From Roseibacterium elongatum DSM 19469 (GTDB lineage: Bacteria; Pseudomonadota; Alphaproteobacteria; Rhodobacterales; Rhodobacteraceae), in contig NZ_CP004372.1 in NCBI RefSeq assembly GCF_000590925.1, positions 3,267,001 through 3,331,000 of the forward strand: a stretch of 64,000 nucleotides of DNA, in the 5' to 3' direction. The position numbers and the translations under genes are program-made. Shown one piece after another: positions 29,803 through 40,395 of the stretch (positions are counted from its first letter, which is position 1; each line of letters starts with the position of its first letter). The notes beneath the pieces are model-generated. The model worked only from the letters and a program-made list of their open reading frames with translations. It was not told where the DNA came from and did not search any database.

Positions 29803-30902
29803 GAGCGTCCTTTCAGGGCCAGGTCCTCGACCAGGGCGGCAAGGCGTTCGACGGCATCCGGAACGCCCACGCCGAGCGCGGCCGCGGCCATCTCGGCGGC
29901 CATGTCGGGTTGGGTCAGGATGTCCTCGATGGCCGAGGCGAGCGTGCCCGCAAGACCGGGCATCTCGACGATACGATCGGCACCGCCGGCCTCGACCAGT
30001 CCGCGGGCATTGGCCACTTGGTGGTTGGCCGTGGCATAGGGATAGGGAATGAGCAGCGCCGGCCGCCCTATGACCGAGATATCCGCCACCGACGACGCCC
30101 CGGCGCGGGCAATCACCAGTTGCGCCTCGGAGAGCCGCCGCGGGATATCGTCGAAAAAGGGCTCGACCTCGGCACGGATGCCGAGATCGGCATAGGCGTC
30201 ACGGACGCGGTCCAGATCCTCGGGCCGGGCCTGCTGCGAGATGCGCAGATGGTGCCGCAGGCGCTCGGGCAGGGCCTTGATCGCCTCGGGCACCGCATCG
30301 GACAGAACGCGCGCGCCCTGGCTGCCGCCGAAGATCAGCAGGTTCATAGGCCAGTCGCCCGGCGGCGTGTAGGGGGCGCCGGCGCGCTCCAGCACCGCGC
30401 CGCGCACCGGGTTGCCGGTATGCACCCCCTCGACCCCGTCGGGCAGATCGGTCGGCCATGTGCCGCAGGCCACCACATCGACCCGCTTGGCAAACACCCG
30501 GTTCACCCGACCCAGAACACCGTTCTGTTCATGGATCATGCGCGGCGTCCGGGTCAGCCAGGCCGCCGCCATGGCCGGGATCGCAGGATATCCGCCAAAG
30601 CCCACCACCACATCCGGCTTTTCGCGCCGCATCCGCAAGGTGGCGCCGAGAATGCCGCGCAAAATCCGGACCGGTGCGGCCAGTTTGGCCCCCAGCCCGC
30701 CCCGCGCGAAGGTCGCCGAGGCGACCTGCCGACGCTCGACCGCGTCGGGGAAGGCGCCCGCATAGCGTGCGCCGCGCGCATCGGTCGACAGGGTTACACG
30801 CCAGCCTTTGGACACCATCGCCTCGGCCAGGGCCTGCGCAGGGAACATGTGCCCGCCCGTGCCGCCGGCCGCGATGATCAGATGGGATGCCTGCCCGTTC
30901 AT
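29799..30902 (-). CDS. murG: Undecaprenyl-PP-MurNAc-pentapeptide GlcNAc transferase
   Basis: GT28 glycosyltransferase making lipid II at the inner face of the membrane. 367 residues. Motifs: [58 protein letters not shown], and [26 protein letters not shown]. Overlaps both ftsW (stop) and murC (start) by ATGA junctions. Confidence 0.97.
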   Translation of the reverse strand: MNGQASHLIIAAGGTGGHMFPAQALAEAMVSKGWRVTLSTDARGARYAGAFPDAVERRQVASATFARGGLGAKLAAPVRILRGILGATLRMRREKPDVVVGFGGYPAIPAMAAAWLTRTPRMIHEQNGVLGRVNRVFAKRVDVVACGTWPTDLPDGVEGVHTGNPVRGAVLERAGAPYTPPGDWPMNLLIFGGSQGARVLSDAVPEAIKALPERLRHHLRISQQARPEDLDRVRDAYADLGIRAEVEPFFDDIPRRLSEAQLVIARAGASSVADISVIGRPALLIPYPYATANHQVANARGLVEAGGADRIVEMPGLAGTLASAIEDILTQPDMAAEMAAAALGVGVPDAVERLAALVEDLALKGRS

Positions 30903-32071
30903 GTCCTGCCGTGCCGGTTGAGAAGGAAATCACCGATTTCGCCCTGTGGGCGGGTGCGGGTGAAACACAGCAGCATGCCAACCGCAATCCCCGTGGCGAT
31001 CAGCGACGACCCCCCGTAGGAGACGAAAGGCAGGGTCATGCCCTTGGCGGGCAGCAGCCGCACCGCGACGGCCAGGTTGATGAAGGCCTGCAGCGTCAGC
31101 AGGCTGACCAGCCCCGTCCCGGCCAGACGGATGAACGGGTCGCGTTCGCGCATCAGACGAAAGAAGCTGCGCAGCGCGATCGCGGCGTAGAGCGCGATGA
31201 TCAGCAGCACCAGAACCAGCCCGTATTCCTCGGCCGCGACGGCGATGATGAAATCGGTATGGGCGTCGGGCAACGTCCATTTGACCGAGCCTTCGCCCAG
31301 CCCCGCCCCGAACAGACCCCCTTCGCGGATCGCGTCGGTGGCATAGGCCAGTTGCGTGTTGGGATCGACCTCGGCCGAGAGGAACCCGTCGATACGGCGC
31401 GCGAAATGCTCGGAATTGTGGTAGGCGACCACGCCGCCAAGGCCCACGAGCGCGAGCACGACAAACAGGATCATCATCGGCGCGCCGGCCACGAAATAGA
31501 TCACCGACCAGGCAAAGACGATCAGCGCGGCCTGCCCGAAATCGGGCTGCATCGCCAGGAAGCCCACGATCATCACCGCCACGAACAGCGAGACAGATTT
31601 GCCCGGGGGGCCGCCGATCTCCTGGCTGGCGGCGATCATCCAGGCGGTGAAGACCACGAAAACGGGCTTGAGAAATTCCGAAGGCTGCAGGCTGGCGAAC
31701 CCCAACGAATACCAGCGCACGGCCCCCTGGCCGTAATCGGTACCAAAGACCGGCAAGAGCGCCACCGCCGCGACCGCTGCGAAGAACCCCAGCACGCCGA
31801 GGCGGCGCACGGTCGTGGGCGACAGCATCGAGACGAAAACCAGCACGGACAGGGCCATGCCCCCGAACGCCGCCTGACGGATGACATAGTGGAACGGATC
31901 ATGCCCGTTGCGTTCGGCCAGCGGCGGCGACGAGGCAAAGCCCAAAAGGATGCCAATGGCGAACAGGGCCAGAATGCACCCCAATGTCATGCGGTCGACC
32001 GTCCGCCACCACCGGGGCAGCACCGCCTCGCCGGATTGCACGATCACCGTGCCATGCGCGATTTCCGTCAT
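30899..32071 (-). CDS. ftsW: Lipid II polymerase / division protein FtsW
   Basis: SEDS-family polytopic glycosyltransferase partner of FtsI. 390 residues, about ten membrane segments. Family motifs: [62 protein letters not shown], and [17 protein letters not shown]. Located between the VOC gene and murG. Confidence 0.96.
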   Translation of the reverse strand: MTEIAHGTVIVQSGEAVLPRWWRTVDRMTLGCILALFAIGILLGFASSPPLAERNGHDPFHYVIRQAAFGGMALSVLVFVSMLSPTTVRRLGVLGFFAAVAAVALLPVFGTDYGQGAVRWYSLGFASLQPSEFLKPVFVVFTAWMIAASQEIGGPPGKSVSLFVAVMIVGFLAMQPDFGQAALIVFAWSVIYFVAGAPMMILFVVLALVGLGGVVAYHNSEHFARRIDGFLSAEVDPNTQLAYATDAIREGGLFGAGLGEGSVKWTLPDAHTDFIIAVAAEEYGLVLVLLIIALYAAIALRSFFRLMRERDPFIRLAGTGLVSLLTLQAFINLAVAVRLLPAKGMTLPFVSYGGSSLIATGIAVGMLLCFTRTRPQGEIGDFLLNRHGRT

Positions 32072-32194
32072 GGGATTGCCCGATCCCTTGTAGTTGTCGT
32101 TGCCTGGTTCTGCCTCGTGCCCCGGTTCTGCGGGGTCTGTGCGCCAACTCTAGCCGGAATCAGGCACAGGGGCCAGCAATAACGCCCATCGCAC

Positions 32195-32578
32195 TCAGGC
32201 TTGCGGCGGCTGCCACAGCTCCAGCTTGCGCCCGTCGGGGTCCATGATCCAGCCGAAGCGTCCATAGGGGTGCTCTTCGCGTGGCTGCACCTCGTCCACG
32301 CCCTCGGCCGCGGCGCGGGCCAGGATCGCATCCAGATCGTCGACGATCAGGTTCAGCATGAACGGCGCCGTTGAGGGCGCGAAGTAGCTGGCATCCGGGA
32401 AGGGCGCGAACACCGTCCGCGCGCCCTGCTGGAACATGGCGGCGCTGTCGCCATGCAGAAAGGCAAGGCCGCCATCCGCGTCCGGTTCCATCCCGAGAAC
32501 GCGCGCATACCACGCCTTTGTCGCCTCGTGATCGGCGCAGCTGAAGAACACGCCGCCCAGTCCAAGCACCTTTGCCAT
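32195..32578 (-). CDS. VOC-family (glyoxalase-like) protein
   Basis: A 127-residue protein from ATG 32578 (MAKVLGLGGVFF) with two beta-alpha-beta-beta-beta modules: VFFSCADHEATKAWYARVLGMEPDADG, and LNLIVDDLDAILARAAAEGVDEVQPREEHPYGRFGWIMDPDGRKLELWQPP. The final Glu of KLELW is a usual metal ligand. The substrate cannot be predicted. It is inserted between murD and ftsW on the same strand, 124 bp before ftsW, and is probably carried passively in the operon. Confidence 0.9.
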   Translation of the reverse strand: MAKVLGLGGVFFSCADHEATKAWYARVLGMEPDADGGLAFLHGDSAAMFQQGARTVFAPFPDASYFAPSTAPFMLNLIVDDLDAILARAAAEGVDEVQPREEHPYGRFGWIMDPDGRKLELWQPPQA

Positions 32579-32626
32579 GACGCCCTCCACATCGGTCGAT
32601 GAGGGCATGATAGCATGGGTCCGGTC

Positions 32627-34028
32627 TCAACCGTCCCCCAAACGCGCCACCTGCGCGGCAAAATCCTCGCCCCGCCGTTCGAAATTGTCGTACTGGTCGA
32701 AACTGGCCGCGGCCGGGGCCAGCAGAACGGTCTCGCCCGGCTCGGCCTCGGACGCGGCGCGGGCCACGGCCGTGACCATGTCCCCGCAAACCTCGTGCGG
32801 CAGATCCCCCAGATGCAAGGCGAACCCCGCCGCTTCACGGCCTATGACATAGGCCTTCACCACATGGTCCATGGCCCCGGACAGCGCGTCCATCCCGCCG
32901 TCCTTCTCCAACCCGCCACAGATCCAGCGAATGCGCGGAAAGGCCGACAGCGCCTTGATCGCCGCATCCACATTGGTGGCCTTGCTGTCGTTGACATAGG
33001 CCACGCCGCCGATCTCGGCGATGCGCTGGCTGCGATGGGGCAGGCCCCGGAACGTGTGCAGCGCCTGCTCGATCAGCCGCGGCGACAGGCCAAGCGCGCG
33101 CGCCACGCCATAGGCGCAGGCCGCGTTCTGGTGATTATGCGCGCCCGGCAATCCGGCGACCCCGCGCAGGTCGATCGAGGCGGCCTGCCGTCCCTTGCGC
33201 GTTTCCGACAACCAACCTTTCTTCGTCACGATATCCCAACCCGCGCCGGCCAGCTTGCGGCTGGCGACTCGGATCAGGCGGGCGTCGCCATCGCCCTCGC
33301 TCAGCTGGTTGGCCAGATAGCGCCCCTCGGGGTCATCGACGCCGATCACCGCGCGGTCCGGCCCGCCTTCGGCAAAGAGCCGCCGCTTGGCCGCGAAATA
33401 CCCCCCCATGCCGCCATGACGGTCCAGGTGATCGGGCGACAGGTTGGTGAAGACGGCGATATCGGGCGTCAGCGCGCGCGCCAGATCCGTCTGGTAGCTG
33501 GACAGTTCCAGAACGATCACCTCGCCATCGATCGGCGGCTCGAGATCCAGAACCCCGCGCCCGATATTGCCCGCCAATTGACAGGGCGTGCCCGCCGCGT
33601 CGAGGATATGCGCGATCAGGGCCGACGTGGTCGATTTCCCCGTTCGATCCGGTCACGGCGACCACGCGCGGCGGGGTGTCGTGATGCACCCAATCCCCCT
33701 GCCCCAGCGAGCGGAAGAACAGGCCGATATCATTGTCCACCGGCACACCCGCCTCCATCGCGGCGGCGATGGCGCGGTGCGGGGACGGGTAGAGATGCGG
33801 AATGCCGGGCGAGGTGATCAAGGCCGCCACCCCGTCGAAGGCCCCGGTTGTCATCGGGTCGACCAGCACAAAGCCTTCGGCCTCGGCGGCTGTGCGGGCG
33901 GCCTCGCCATCGTCCCAACACAGCGCTTCGGCCCCGCCGGCGCGCAAGGCGCGCGCCGTCGACACCCCCGACCGGCCCAAGCCCAGAACCATGACCTTCC
34001 GGCCGTCGAAACCCAAGACAGGGATCAT
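32627..34028 (-). CDS. murD: UDP-N-acetylmuramoyl-alanine--D-glutamate ligase (one apparent frameshift)
   Basis: Adds D-Glu to the peptidoglycan precursor. Start ATG 34028 ([24 protein letters not shown]). The ATP-loop codons read [12 protein letters not shown] in the opening frame. Removing one G (C run 33638-33641, plus strand) restores [18 protein letters not shown] followed by [15 protein letters not shown] and [11 protein letters not shown] in the second frame. The corrected protein is 466 residues, the normal MurD length. An indel in the essential nucleotide-binding loop cannot be tolerated in a single-copy gene, so error is likely. Confidence 0.95.
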
Positions 34029-34200
34029 CGCCCGCCCCCTTTGTTCCCAGTCGCCTCGACATAGGCGCTTGGCGATCACGATGCCAGTGCGCCGGCACCG
34101 GCAGGCATCCGGGGCGCGCCGCGCGTCGGGCGCACAGGCGCGGGCGAATGTGCCCCGTCCGGGGCGCGTGAGGCCGCGCCTCCCCCCTCCCGTCCGCGGA

Positions 34201-35286
34201 TCAGCGCAGTTTCAGCGTCGCCAACCCGATCAGCGCCAGGATCAGCGAGATGATCCAGAAGCGGATCACAACCTGCGGCTCGGCCCAGCCCTTCTTTTCG
34301 AAATGGTGGTGAATCGGGGCCATCAGGAACACGCGCTTGCCGGTGGATTTGAAATACAGCACCTGGATGATGACGCTCAGCGCCTCGGCCACGAAGAGGC
34401 CGCCGACGATGGCCAGCACGATCTCGTGCTTGGTTGCGACGGCAATGGCACCGAGCGCCCCGCCAAGGGCCAGCGAGCCCGTGTCGCCCATGAACACGGC
34501 GGCGGGCGGCGCGTTGTACCACAAGAACCCCAGGCCCCCGCCGATCAGCCCGGCGGTGAAGACCAGAAGCTCCCCCGTTCCCGGCACGTAGTGCACGTCG
34601 AGGTAATCGGTGAAATCGACCCGCCCGACCGCATAGGCGATCACGCCCAAGGTCCCCGCGGCGATCATCACCGGCATGATGGCCAGACCGTCCAGCCCGT
34701 CGGTCAGGTTCACTGCATTGGCAGAGCCCACGATCACGATCATCGAGAAGGGCACAAAGAACCAGCCCATGTTGACCAGCACATCCTTGAAGACCGGCAT
34801 GGCCAGTTGCGCCGACAGCGGATCGGGATGGACAAAGACCGCCACCGTGCCGGCCACCGCCGCAATCGCAAAGCCGATGGCCAGCCGGATCTTGCCCGAG
34901 ACGCCCTTGGTGGTGTTGCGGCTGACCTTGGCCCAGTCATCGACGAACCCGACGAGGCCAAAGGCCACCGTGACCCCAAGCACCATCCAGACATAGACAT
35001 TGTCGAGCCGCGCCCACATGAGCGTCGACAGCGTCAGCGCCGCCAGGATCAAAAGCCCCCCCATGGTCGGCGTGCCCGACTTGGTTGCGATATGATGCGC
35101 GGGGCCGTCCTCGCGGATCGGCTGGCCGTTGGAATACTTGCGCCGCAGCGCGTTGATCAGGGGGCGTCCAAAGATGAAGCCGAAGATCAGCGCGGTGAAA
35201 AAGGCGCCGCCCGCCCGGAAGGTGATATACCGAAACAGGTTGAAGAAATCGCCGCCATCCGACAGCTCGTTCAGCCAATACAACAT
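34201..35286 (-). CDS. mraY: Phospho-MurNAc-pentapeptide transferase
   Basis: Integral membrane enzyme forming lipid I. 361 residues, about ten membrane segments. Motifs: [33 protein letters not shown] (Asp-Asp), [41 protein letters not shown], and [20 protein letters not shown]. Its ATG immediately abuts the murF stop. The 172 bp to murD contain small GC hairpins but no gene. Confidence 0.97.
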   Translation of the reverse strand: MLYWLNELSDGGDFFNLFRYITFRAGGAFFTALIFGFIFGRPLINALRRKYSNGQPIREDGPAHHIATKSGTPTMGGLLILAALTLSTLMWARLDNVYVWMVLGVTVAFGLVGFVDDWAKVSRNTTKGVSGKIRLAIGFAIAAVAGTVAVFVHPDPLSAQLAMPVFKDVLVNMGWFFVPFSMIVIVGSANAVNLTDGLDGLAIMPVMIAAGTLGVIAYAVGRVDFTDYLDVHYVPGTGELLVFTAGLIGGGLGFLWYNAPPAAVFMGDTGSLALGGALGAIAVATKHEIVLAIVGGLFVAEALSVIIQVLYFKSTGKRVFLMAPIHHHFEKKGWAEPQVVIRFWIISLILALIGLATLKLR

Positions 35287-36711
35287 CTAGGGGGGCCCTC
35301 GCCTATCATCCGCAGCCGCTTGCCCCAGTTTCCTCAGCGCGTCAACCACGCGGCTGACCCGGCTGCCTTTCGAGCCCTTGACCAGCACGATATCGCCGGG
35401 GCGCAATTCGCGCGGCAGACGCTGCGCCAGGTCGTCGGCGGTGTCCGCATGCAGGCCACGCTTCGCGCCGGGCAGCACCGCGTGCAGGTGGCGCATCAGC
35501 GGACCCGAGCAATGGACGACGTCGACCGCCGCAAGGCTTGGCAAATCGGCGATGGCGGCATGCATCGCGGCGGCCTCGGGCCCCAGTTCCAGCATGTCGC
35601 CAAGGATCGCGATGCGCCGCCCACCCCGCACCGGCACGGCCCCGGCCAGCACCTCGAGCCCCGCCGCCAGCGAGGCGGGGTTCGCGTTGAAGGCATCGTC
35701 AATCAGGTCGATGGCGATATCGTCGGTCTGGCTCAGGACCAGGCGTTCGCGGGTGCCGCGCCCGGCCACGGGCCGCCATTGGCCAAGCGCCATGGCCGTT
35801 TCGGCCCCATCGGCCCCTGCCGCCTCGGCACCGGCCAGCGCCATCAGCGCGTTCAGCGCCAGATGCCGCCCCGGTGCGGCCAGTTTCAGCAACCGCTCGA
35901 CGCCCCCGTCCTGTGCACGGATCACGGTCGCCTCATCCATGATCCGCGCGTCGAGCAGGCGCAGATCCGCACCTTCGGCCTCGCCCACGCGGATCAGGCG
36001 CGCGCCCAAGGTCTTGGCCTTGGCGCACAGGATTGGCGCGGTATCCACATCGGCATTGGCGATGGCGATGCCGCCGGGCTCCAGCCCCTCGTAGATCGAC
36101 GCCTTTTCATGCGCGATCCCGTCAAGCGTGCCGAACGCCTCCAGATGCGCGCCGGCGACGATGGTCACCATGGCCACATGGGGCCGCGCCATCCGCGCCA
36201 GGGGCGCGATCTCGCCCGGGGCGTTCATGCCGATCTCGATCACGGCATACTCGGTGTCCGCCGGCATCCGCGCCAGGGTCAGCGGCACGCCCCAATGGTT
36301 GTTGTAGCTGGCCTCGGCGGCGTGGGTGCGGCCCTGCGCCGACAGGGCGGTGCGCAACATCTCCTTGACCGTGGTCTTGCCGACCGAGCCGGTCACACCG
36401 ATCACGCGCGCACCGGTGCGCGCGCGGCCCGCCCTGCCCAGGGCCACAAGTGCGTCCAGCACATCACGTACCAGCAGGCAGCGCGCGGCGTCGACCCCAT
36501 CGGGGATGCGGCTGACCATGGCGGCGGCGGCGCCCTTGTCCAGCGCCTGCGCGACGAAATCGTGCCCGTCCCGTGCCGCCGTCAGGGCAACGAACAGGTC
36601 CCCTTGCGCCAGGGTCCGGGTGTCGATCGAAACGCCCGTCGCCGCCCAGTCGCCCGACACCGCGCCCCCCGTCGCGGCGGCGGCCTCGGCCGCGGTCCAG
36701 AGCACGGTCAT
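35287..36711 (-). CDS. murF: UDP-MurNAc-tripeptide--D-Ala-D-Ala ligase
   Basis: Completes the UDP-MurNAc-pentapeptide. 474 residues. N-terminal VSIDTRTLAQGDLFVAL, ATP loop IGVTGSVGKTTVKEML, YNNHWGVPLTLARMP, EIGMNAPGEIAPLA, IDDAFNANPASLAAGLEVL, LGDMLELGPEAAAMH. ATG 36711 overlaps the murE stop. Confidence 0.97.
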   Translation of the reverse strand: MTVLWTAAEAAAATGGAVSGDWAATGVSIDTRTLAQGDLFVALTAARDGHDFVAQALDKGAAAAMVSRIPDGVDAARCLLVRDVLDALVALGRAGRARTGARVIGVTGSVGKTTVKEMLRTALSAQGRTHAAEASYNNHWGVPLTLARMPADTEYAVIEIGMNAPGEIAPLARMARPHVAMVTIVAGAHLEAFGTLDGIAHEKASIYEGLEPGGIAIANADVDTAPILCAKAKTLGARLIRVGEAEGADLRLLDARIMDEATVIRAQDGGVERLLKLAAPGRHLALNALMALAGAEAAGADGAETAMALGQWRPVAGRGTRERLVLSQTDDIAIDLIDDAFNANPASLAAGLEVLAGAVPVRGGRRIAILGDMLELGPEAAAMHAAIADLPSLAAVDVVHCSGPLMRHLHAVLPGAKRGLHADTADDLAQRLPRELRPGDIVLVKGSKGSRVSRVVDALRKLGQAAADDRRGPP

Positions 36712-38195
36712 GCCCGCCCCTCCAGCGCGGCGACGGCCACGCTGGCCTGTTCCACATCGTCGAACGGATAGACGACATCGCCGACAATCTGCCCGGTCTC
36801 GTGCCCCTTGCCCGCCACCAGGAGCGCATCGCCGGGTTCCAGCGCATCGACCGCGCGCAGGATCGCCTCGGCCCGGTCGGGAACCTCGGTCGCATCGGGG
36901 CAGCCCTGTTTGACCTCGGCCCGGATCACGGCCGGGTCTTCGGAGCGCGGGTTGTCATCGGTCAGAAACAGCACATCGGCGTTCTGGGCCGCCGCCTGCC
37001 CCATCAGCGGGCGCTTGCCGCGATCCCGGTCGCCGCCCGCGCCGAACACGATCACCAGTCGCCCCAGCACATGCGGGCGCAGCGCCTTGAGCGCGATCTC
37101 GATACTGTCGGGCGTGTGCGAATAATCGACATAGACGGGCGCGCCGTTCTTGCGCCGAGCTGCCAGCTGCATCCGGCCCCGCACGCCGCGCATCTCGCCC
37201 AGCACCGAGAAGACCGCGTCGGGATCCTCGCCCGAGGCAATGCACAGCGCCGCTGCCGTCAGCACGTTCATCGCCTGAAACGCGCCGATCAACTCCAGCC
37301 GGATACGACGCGGCTGCCCCCAGGCGGTCACAAGAACGTCCTGGCCGGTTTCATCCATGCGCCGCCCGGAAATGCGGATCTCGGCCTCCTGGGCATATTG
37401 CGCGATGCGGATCACCTCCAGCCCGTCACGGCCCGCCACCTCCTGCGCAAGCCGCAGGCCATAGGGGTCATCGACATTGATGACCGCCGCCCCCTGATCG
37501 AACAGCAGATCGGTGAACAGGCGCGCCTTGGCCTCGAAATAGGCCTCCATCGTGCCGTGATAATCGAGGTGATCCTGGGTCAGATTGGTGAAGGCCGCCG
37601 CACAGGGGCTGACCGCCTCCATCCGGCGCTGGTCGAGGCCGTGGGATGAGGCCTCCATCGCCACGCGATCGATGCCCGCCGATTTCAACTCGGCCAAAAG
37701 CCGATGCAAGGTCAGCGGATCGGGCGTGGTGTGGATACCGGGGGCGGTGTGGCTGCCTTCGACGCCGGTGGTGCCGATATTGACGGCCGGGTGGCCCAAC
37801 GCCTCCCAGATCTGACGGGTGAAGCTCGTGACCGAGGTCTTGCCATTGGTCCCGGTGACCGCGACGACGGTCTCGGGCACCGCGCCGAACCACAGATGCG
37901 CGGCATGGGCCAGCGCGGCGCGCGCATCCTCGACCACGACCAGGGCGATTTCGGCCCCCTCCAGGGCACCGGCGGCCAGATCGGCCCCCGCGCGATCGGT
38001 CAGGATCGCCCCCGCCCCGCCCGCGATCGCGGCCCCGACAAACCGCGCGCCATGCACCTGGGTGCCGGGCAATGCCGCGAAAAGGCAGCCTTTTTCGATC
38101 TTGCGGCTGTCGATGACCAATCCGGTGATTGCGACATCCGGTCCGACACGCGGCGTCAGGCCAAGGGCCGAAAGCATGATGGTGTGACTGGCCAT
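36708..38195 (-). CDS. murE: UDP-MurNAc-L-Ala-D-Glu--meso-diaminopimelate ligase
   Basis: Adds the third stem residue. 495 residues from ATG 38195 (MASHTIMLSALGL). Motifs: VIDSRKIEKGCLFAALPGTQVHG, VVAVTGTNGKTSVTSFTRQI, TNLTQDHLDYHGTMEAYFEAKARLF. The substrate-specificity signature DNPRSEDP marks meso-diaminopimelate rather than lysine, so the wall is of the usual Gram-negative type. An upstream in-frame codon at 38231 is rejected as lying almost at the ftsI stop with no family match. Confidence 0.97.
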   Translation of the reverse strand: MASHTIMLSALGLTPRVGPDVAITGLVIDSRKIEKGCLFAALPGTQVHGARFVGAAIAGGAGAILTDRAGADLAAGALEGAEIALVVVEDARAALAHAAHLWFGAVPETVVAVTGTNGKTSVTSFTRQIWEALGHPAVNIGTTGVEGSHTAPGIHTTPDPLTLHRLLAELKSAGIDRVAMEASSHGLDQRRMEAVSPCAAAFTNLTQDHLDYHGTMEAYFEAKARLFTDLLFDQGAAVINVDDPYGLRLAQEVAGRDGLEVIRIAQYAQEAEIRISGRRMDETGQDVLVTAWGQPRRIRLELIGAFQAMNVLTAAALCIASGEDPDAVFSVLGEMRGVRGRMQLAARRKNGAPVYVDYSHTPDSIEIALKALRPHVLGRLVIVFGAGGDRDRGKRPLMGQAAAQNADVLFLTDDNPRSEDPAVIRAEVKQGCPDATEVPDRAEAILRAVDALEPGDALLVAGKGHETGQIVGDVVYPFDDVEQASVAVAALEGRA

Positions 38196-38236
38196 TTTGT
38201 CCCCCGTTCCGTCGCGGCTCCAAGGGCGCACGACGC

Positions 38237-40021
38237 TCAGTTCGAAGAGCTGGATAGCGGAGAAAGGGGGGCGGGTTCAATCTCGGGCCGCAGACCCAGC
38301 AGGGGTGCGACGCGGCGGATCACCTCGGCGGCGACGGGCACGGCCGTCCAGCCCGCCGTGCGGCGCGGTTCGGGGCCCGAGGTTTCGACCGGCTCGTACA
38401 ACGTGACGACGAGCACGTATTCCGGGTCATCGGTCGGAAACACGCTAGCGAAGGTGTTGATATTGCGGTCATCGTAATACCCGCCTTGCGGACGTGGCAG
38501 TTCGGCCGACCCCGTCTTGCCCCCCACCGAATAGCCCGGCACCTCGCCGAAACTGGCAGTGCCATCGGTGACGACCGATCGCAACAAAGAGCGCATTGCG
38601 GCGCTGGTCTGCTCGGAGATCACACGCTCGCCCATCTGCGGCGCGGCGCGGCGCAGGATCGTGGGCGAGACCCGCGTGCCGCCGTTGACCATGGTCGCAT
38701 AGGCCGAGGCCAGATGCACCGGCGAGGTGGACAGGCCATGGCCGTAGGAAATCGTCATCGTGGCCAGCTCGCCCCACCGCCGGGGTTGCAGCGGGCGGGC
38801 CGCCGCCGCCTCGACCAGTTCCAGATCGGTCGGCTGCAGCAGGCCCAGACGATCGAGGAAGGCGCGCTGACGCTCGCCGCCCATCATGCGCGCGATCCGG
38901 GCCGTGCCGATATTGGAGGAATGGACAAAGACATCGGCCACCGACTGTTCGCGCCCGTGATCGCTGAAATCGCGGATCTCGAAGCCGGCCATGCGCAGCG
39001 GACCGGTCGTGTCGATCATGTCCGACAGGCCGACCACGCCATCTTCCAGCGCCTGCGCAATGGTAAAGGTCTTGAAGACCGACCCCAGTTCGTACACGCC
39101 CTGCAGACTGCGGTTGAACAGCGGGCTGTCGGCCTGGTCCCCTTCGGTCAGGGGGCGCGGACGGGCATTTGGGTCGAAATCGGGCAGGCTGGCCAGGGCC
39201 ACGATCTCGCCCGTATCGGCATCCATAAGGACGGCGGCGGCCCCTTGGGCGTTCATCAGCGCCATGCCGCCGGCCAGTACCTCTTCGACGGCGGCCTGCA
39301 CGGTCAGATCCAGCGACAGGCGCAACGGGCCGTCGCGGGCGGGATCGCGCAACTGAGCGTCATAAAGCGCCTCGACCCCGGCGATACCCACCACCTCGGC
39401 GGCGTTCACCGCCTCTTGCCCGAACCCGGCCCCGCCAAGAACATGCGCGGCGATGGCGCCATTGGGATAAAGCCGCATCTCGCGCGGGCCAAAGAGCAGC
39501 CCCGGCTCGCCCAGATCGTGCACCTGCTGTTCCTGCTCGGGGCTGATGTAGCGGCGCAACCAGATGAACCGTGCCTCCGAGGTGAACCGGCGGTGGAGCG
39601 CCTCGGCATCCATGTCGGGAAAGATCTCGGCCAATCCTTCGGCCGCGGCCTCGGCGTCGATGATTTCATGGGGATGGGCATAAAGCGCGTTGGTCGCGAA
39701 ATTCGTGGCCAGAACCCGGCCCTGCCGATCCACGATATCGGCGCGTGTATTGAGGATCGCATCGCCACTGCGGCCGGCGACGCGCGGTTCGACCGGTTCC
39801 GAGGTCGCCAGCGCGGCCATGCGGTAGCCGACGGTGCAGAAGGCCGCAAGAAAACAGCACGCCACCAGAAGCAGCCGGCTTTCGGCCCGAACCCGCATCT
39901 TGTCGCGTTCGGCCTCGTGGCGAAGGCGGCGGTTTTCCCGCTCGATCGCGTCGGGGTTTTCGCCCTTGCGGCGGGCCTCGAGAATTCGCGCCAGCGGGCG
40001 CAACGGGGTGCGCAGGCTCAT
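38237..40021 (-). CDS. ftsI: Septal transpeptidase FtsI (PBP3)
   Basis: Class B penicillin-binding protein cross-linking septal peptidoglycan. 594 residues; cytoplasmic tail then one membrane segment (about 49-67, SRLLLVACCFLAAFCTVGY); dimerisation domain (DIVDRQGRVLATNFAT). Transpeptidase motifs: ELGSVFKTFTIAQAL (SxxK), FVHSSNIGTARIA (SxN), GGKTGSAEL (KTG). ATG 40021 overlaps ftsL. Confidence 0.97.
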   Translation of the reverse strand: MSLRTPLRPLARILEARRKGENPDAIERENRRLRHEAERDKMRVRAESRLLLVACCFLAAFCTVGYRMAALATSEPVEPRVAGRSGDAILNTRADIVDRQGRVLATNFATNALYAHPHEIIDAEAAAEGLAEIFPDMDAEALHRRFTSEARFIWLRRYISPEQEQQVHDLGEPGLLFGPREMRLYPNGAIAAHVLGGAGFGQEAVNAAEVVGIAGVEALYDAQLRDPARDGPLRLSLDLTVQAAVEEVLAGGMALMNAQGAAAVLMDADTGEIVALASLPDFDPNARPRPLTEGDQADSPLFNRSLQGVYELGSVFKTFTIAQALEDGVVGLSDMIDTTGPLRMAGFEIRDFSDHGREQSVADVFVHSSNIGTARIARMMGGERQRAFLDRLGLLQPTDLELVEAAAARPLQPRRWGELATMTISYGHGLSTSPVHLASAYATMVNGGTRVSPTILRRAAPQMGERVISEQTSAAMRSLLRSVVTDGTASFGEVPGYSVGGKTGSAELPRPQGGYYDDRNINTFASVFPTDDPEYVLVVTLYEPVETSGPEPRRTAGWTAVPVAAEVIRRVAPLLGLRPEIEPAPLSPLSSSSN

Positions 40022-40395
40022 GGCTCGGCCCTTTCTTCAACCCCGGCCTCGGCGCGCGAGGCGTTTTCGAGAAGCAATTCCTCGACCTGTTCGGTCGGGT
40101 CCGGTTCGGGGCGGGGATAGGGGATCTCGATCACATCGCCGAACTGCTCGGGCGCGAGCGGCATCAGTCCGAGACGTTCGAAATTGAAATCGGCCAATTC
40201 GCGCAACCGGTCGGGCCGGTTGAGATAGGCCCATTCGGCGCGCAGAACCGACAGGCGTTCATGCTCCGCCCCGATGGCGCGCTGCAGGCGGTCGACCTCG
40301 CGGATGGCCTGCTGGGTCAGGATGGTCTGGTGATAGGCCCAGTAACCCAGCCCGATCACCGCGAACACCGCCAGAATCGTGAGGACGCCACGCAT
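40018..40395 (-). CDS. ftsL: Cell division protein FtsL
   Basis: A 125-residue bitopic divisome protein: N-terminal membrane segment (about 4-22, VLTILAVFAVIGLGYWAYH), periplasmic leucine-rich coiled coil (AIREVDRLQRAIGAEHERLSVLRAEWAYLNRPDRL), then a Glu-rich tail. Starts immediately after the rsmH stop and overlaps ftsI by ATGA. Confidence 0.93.
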   Translation of the reverse strand: MRGVLTILAVFAVIGLGYWAYHQTILTQQAIREVDRLQRAIGAEHERLSVLRAEWAYLNRPDRLRELADFNFERLGLMPLAPEQFGDVIEIPYPRPEPDPTEQVEELLLENASRAEAGVEERAEP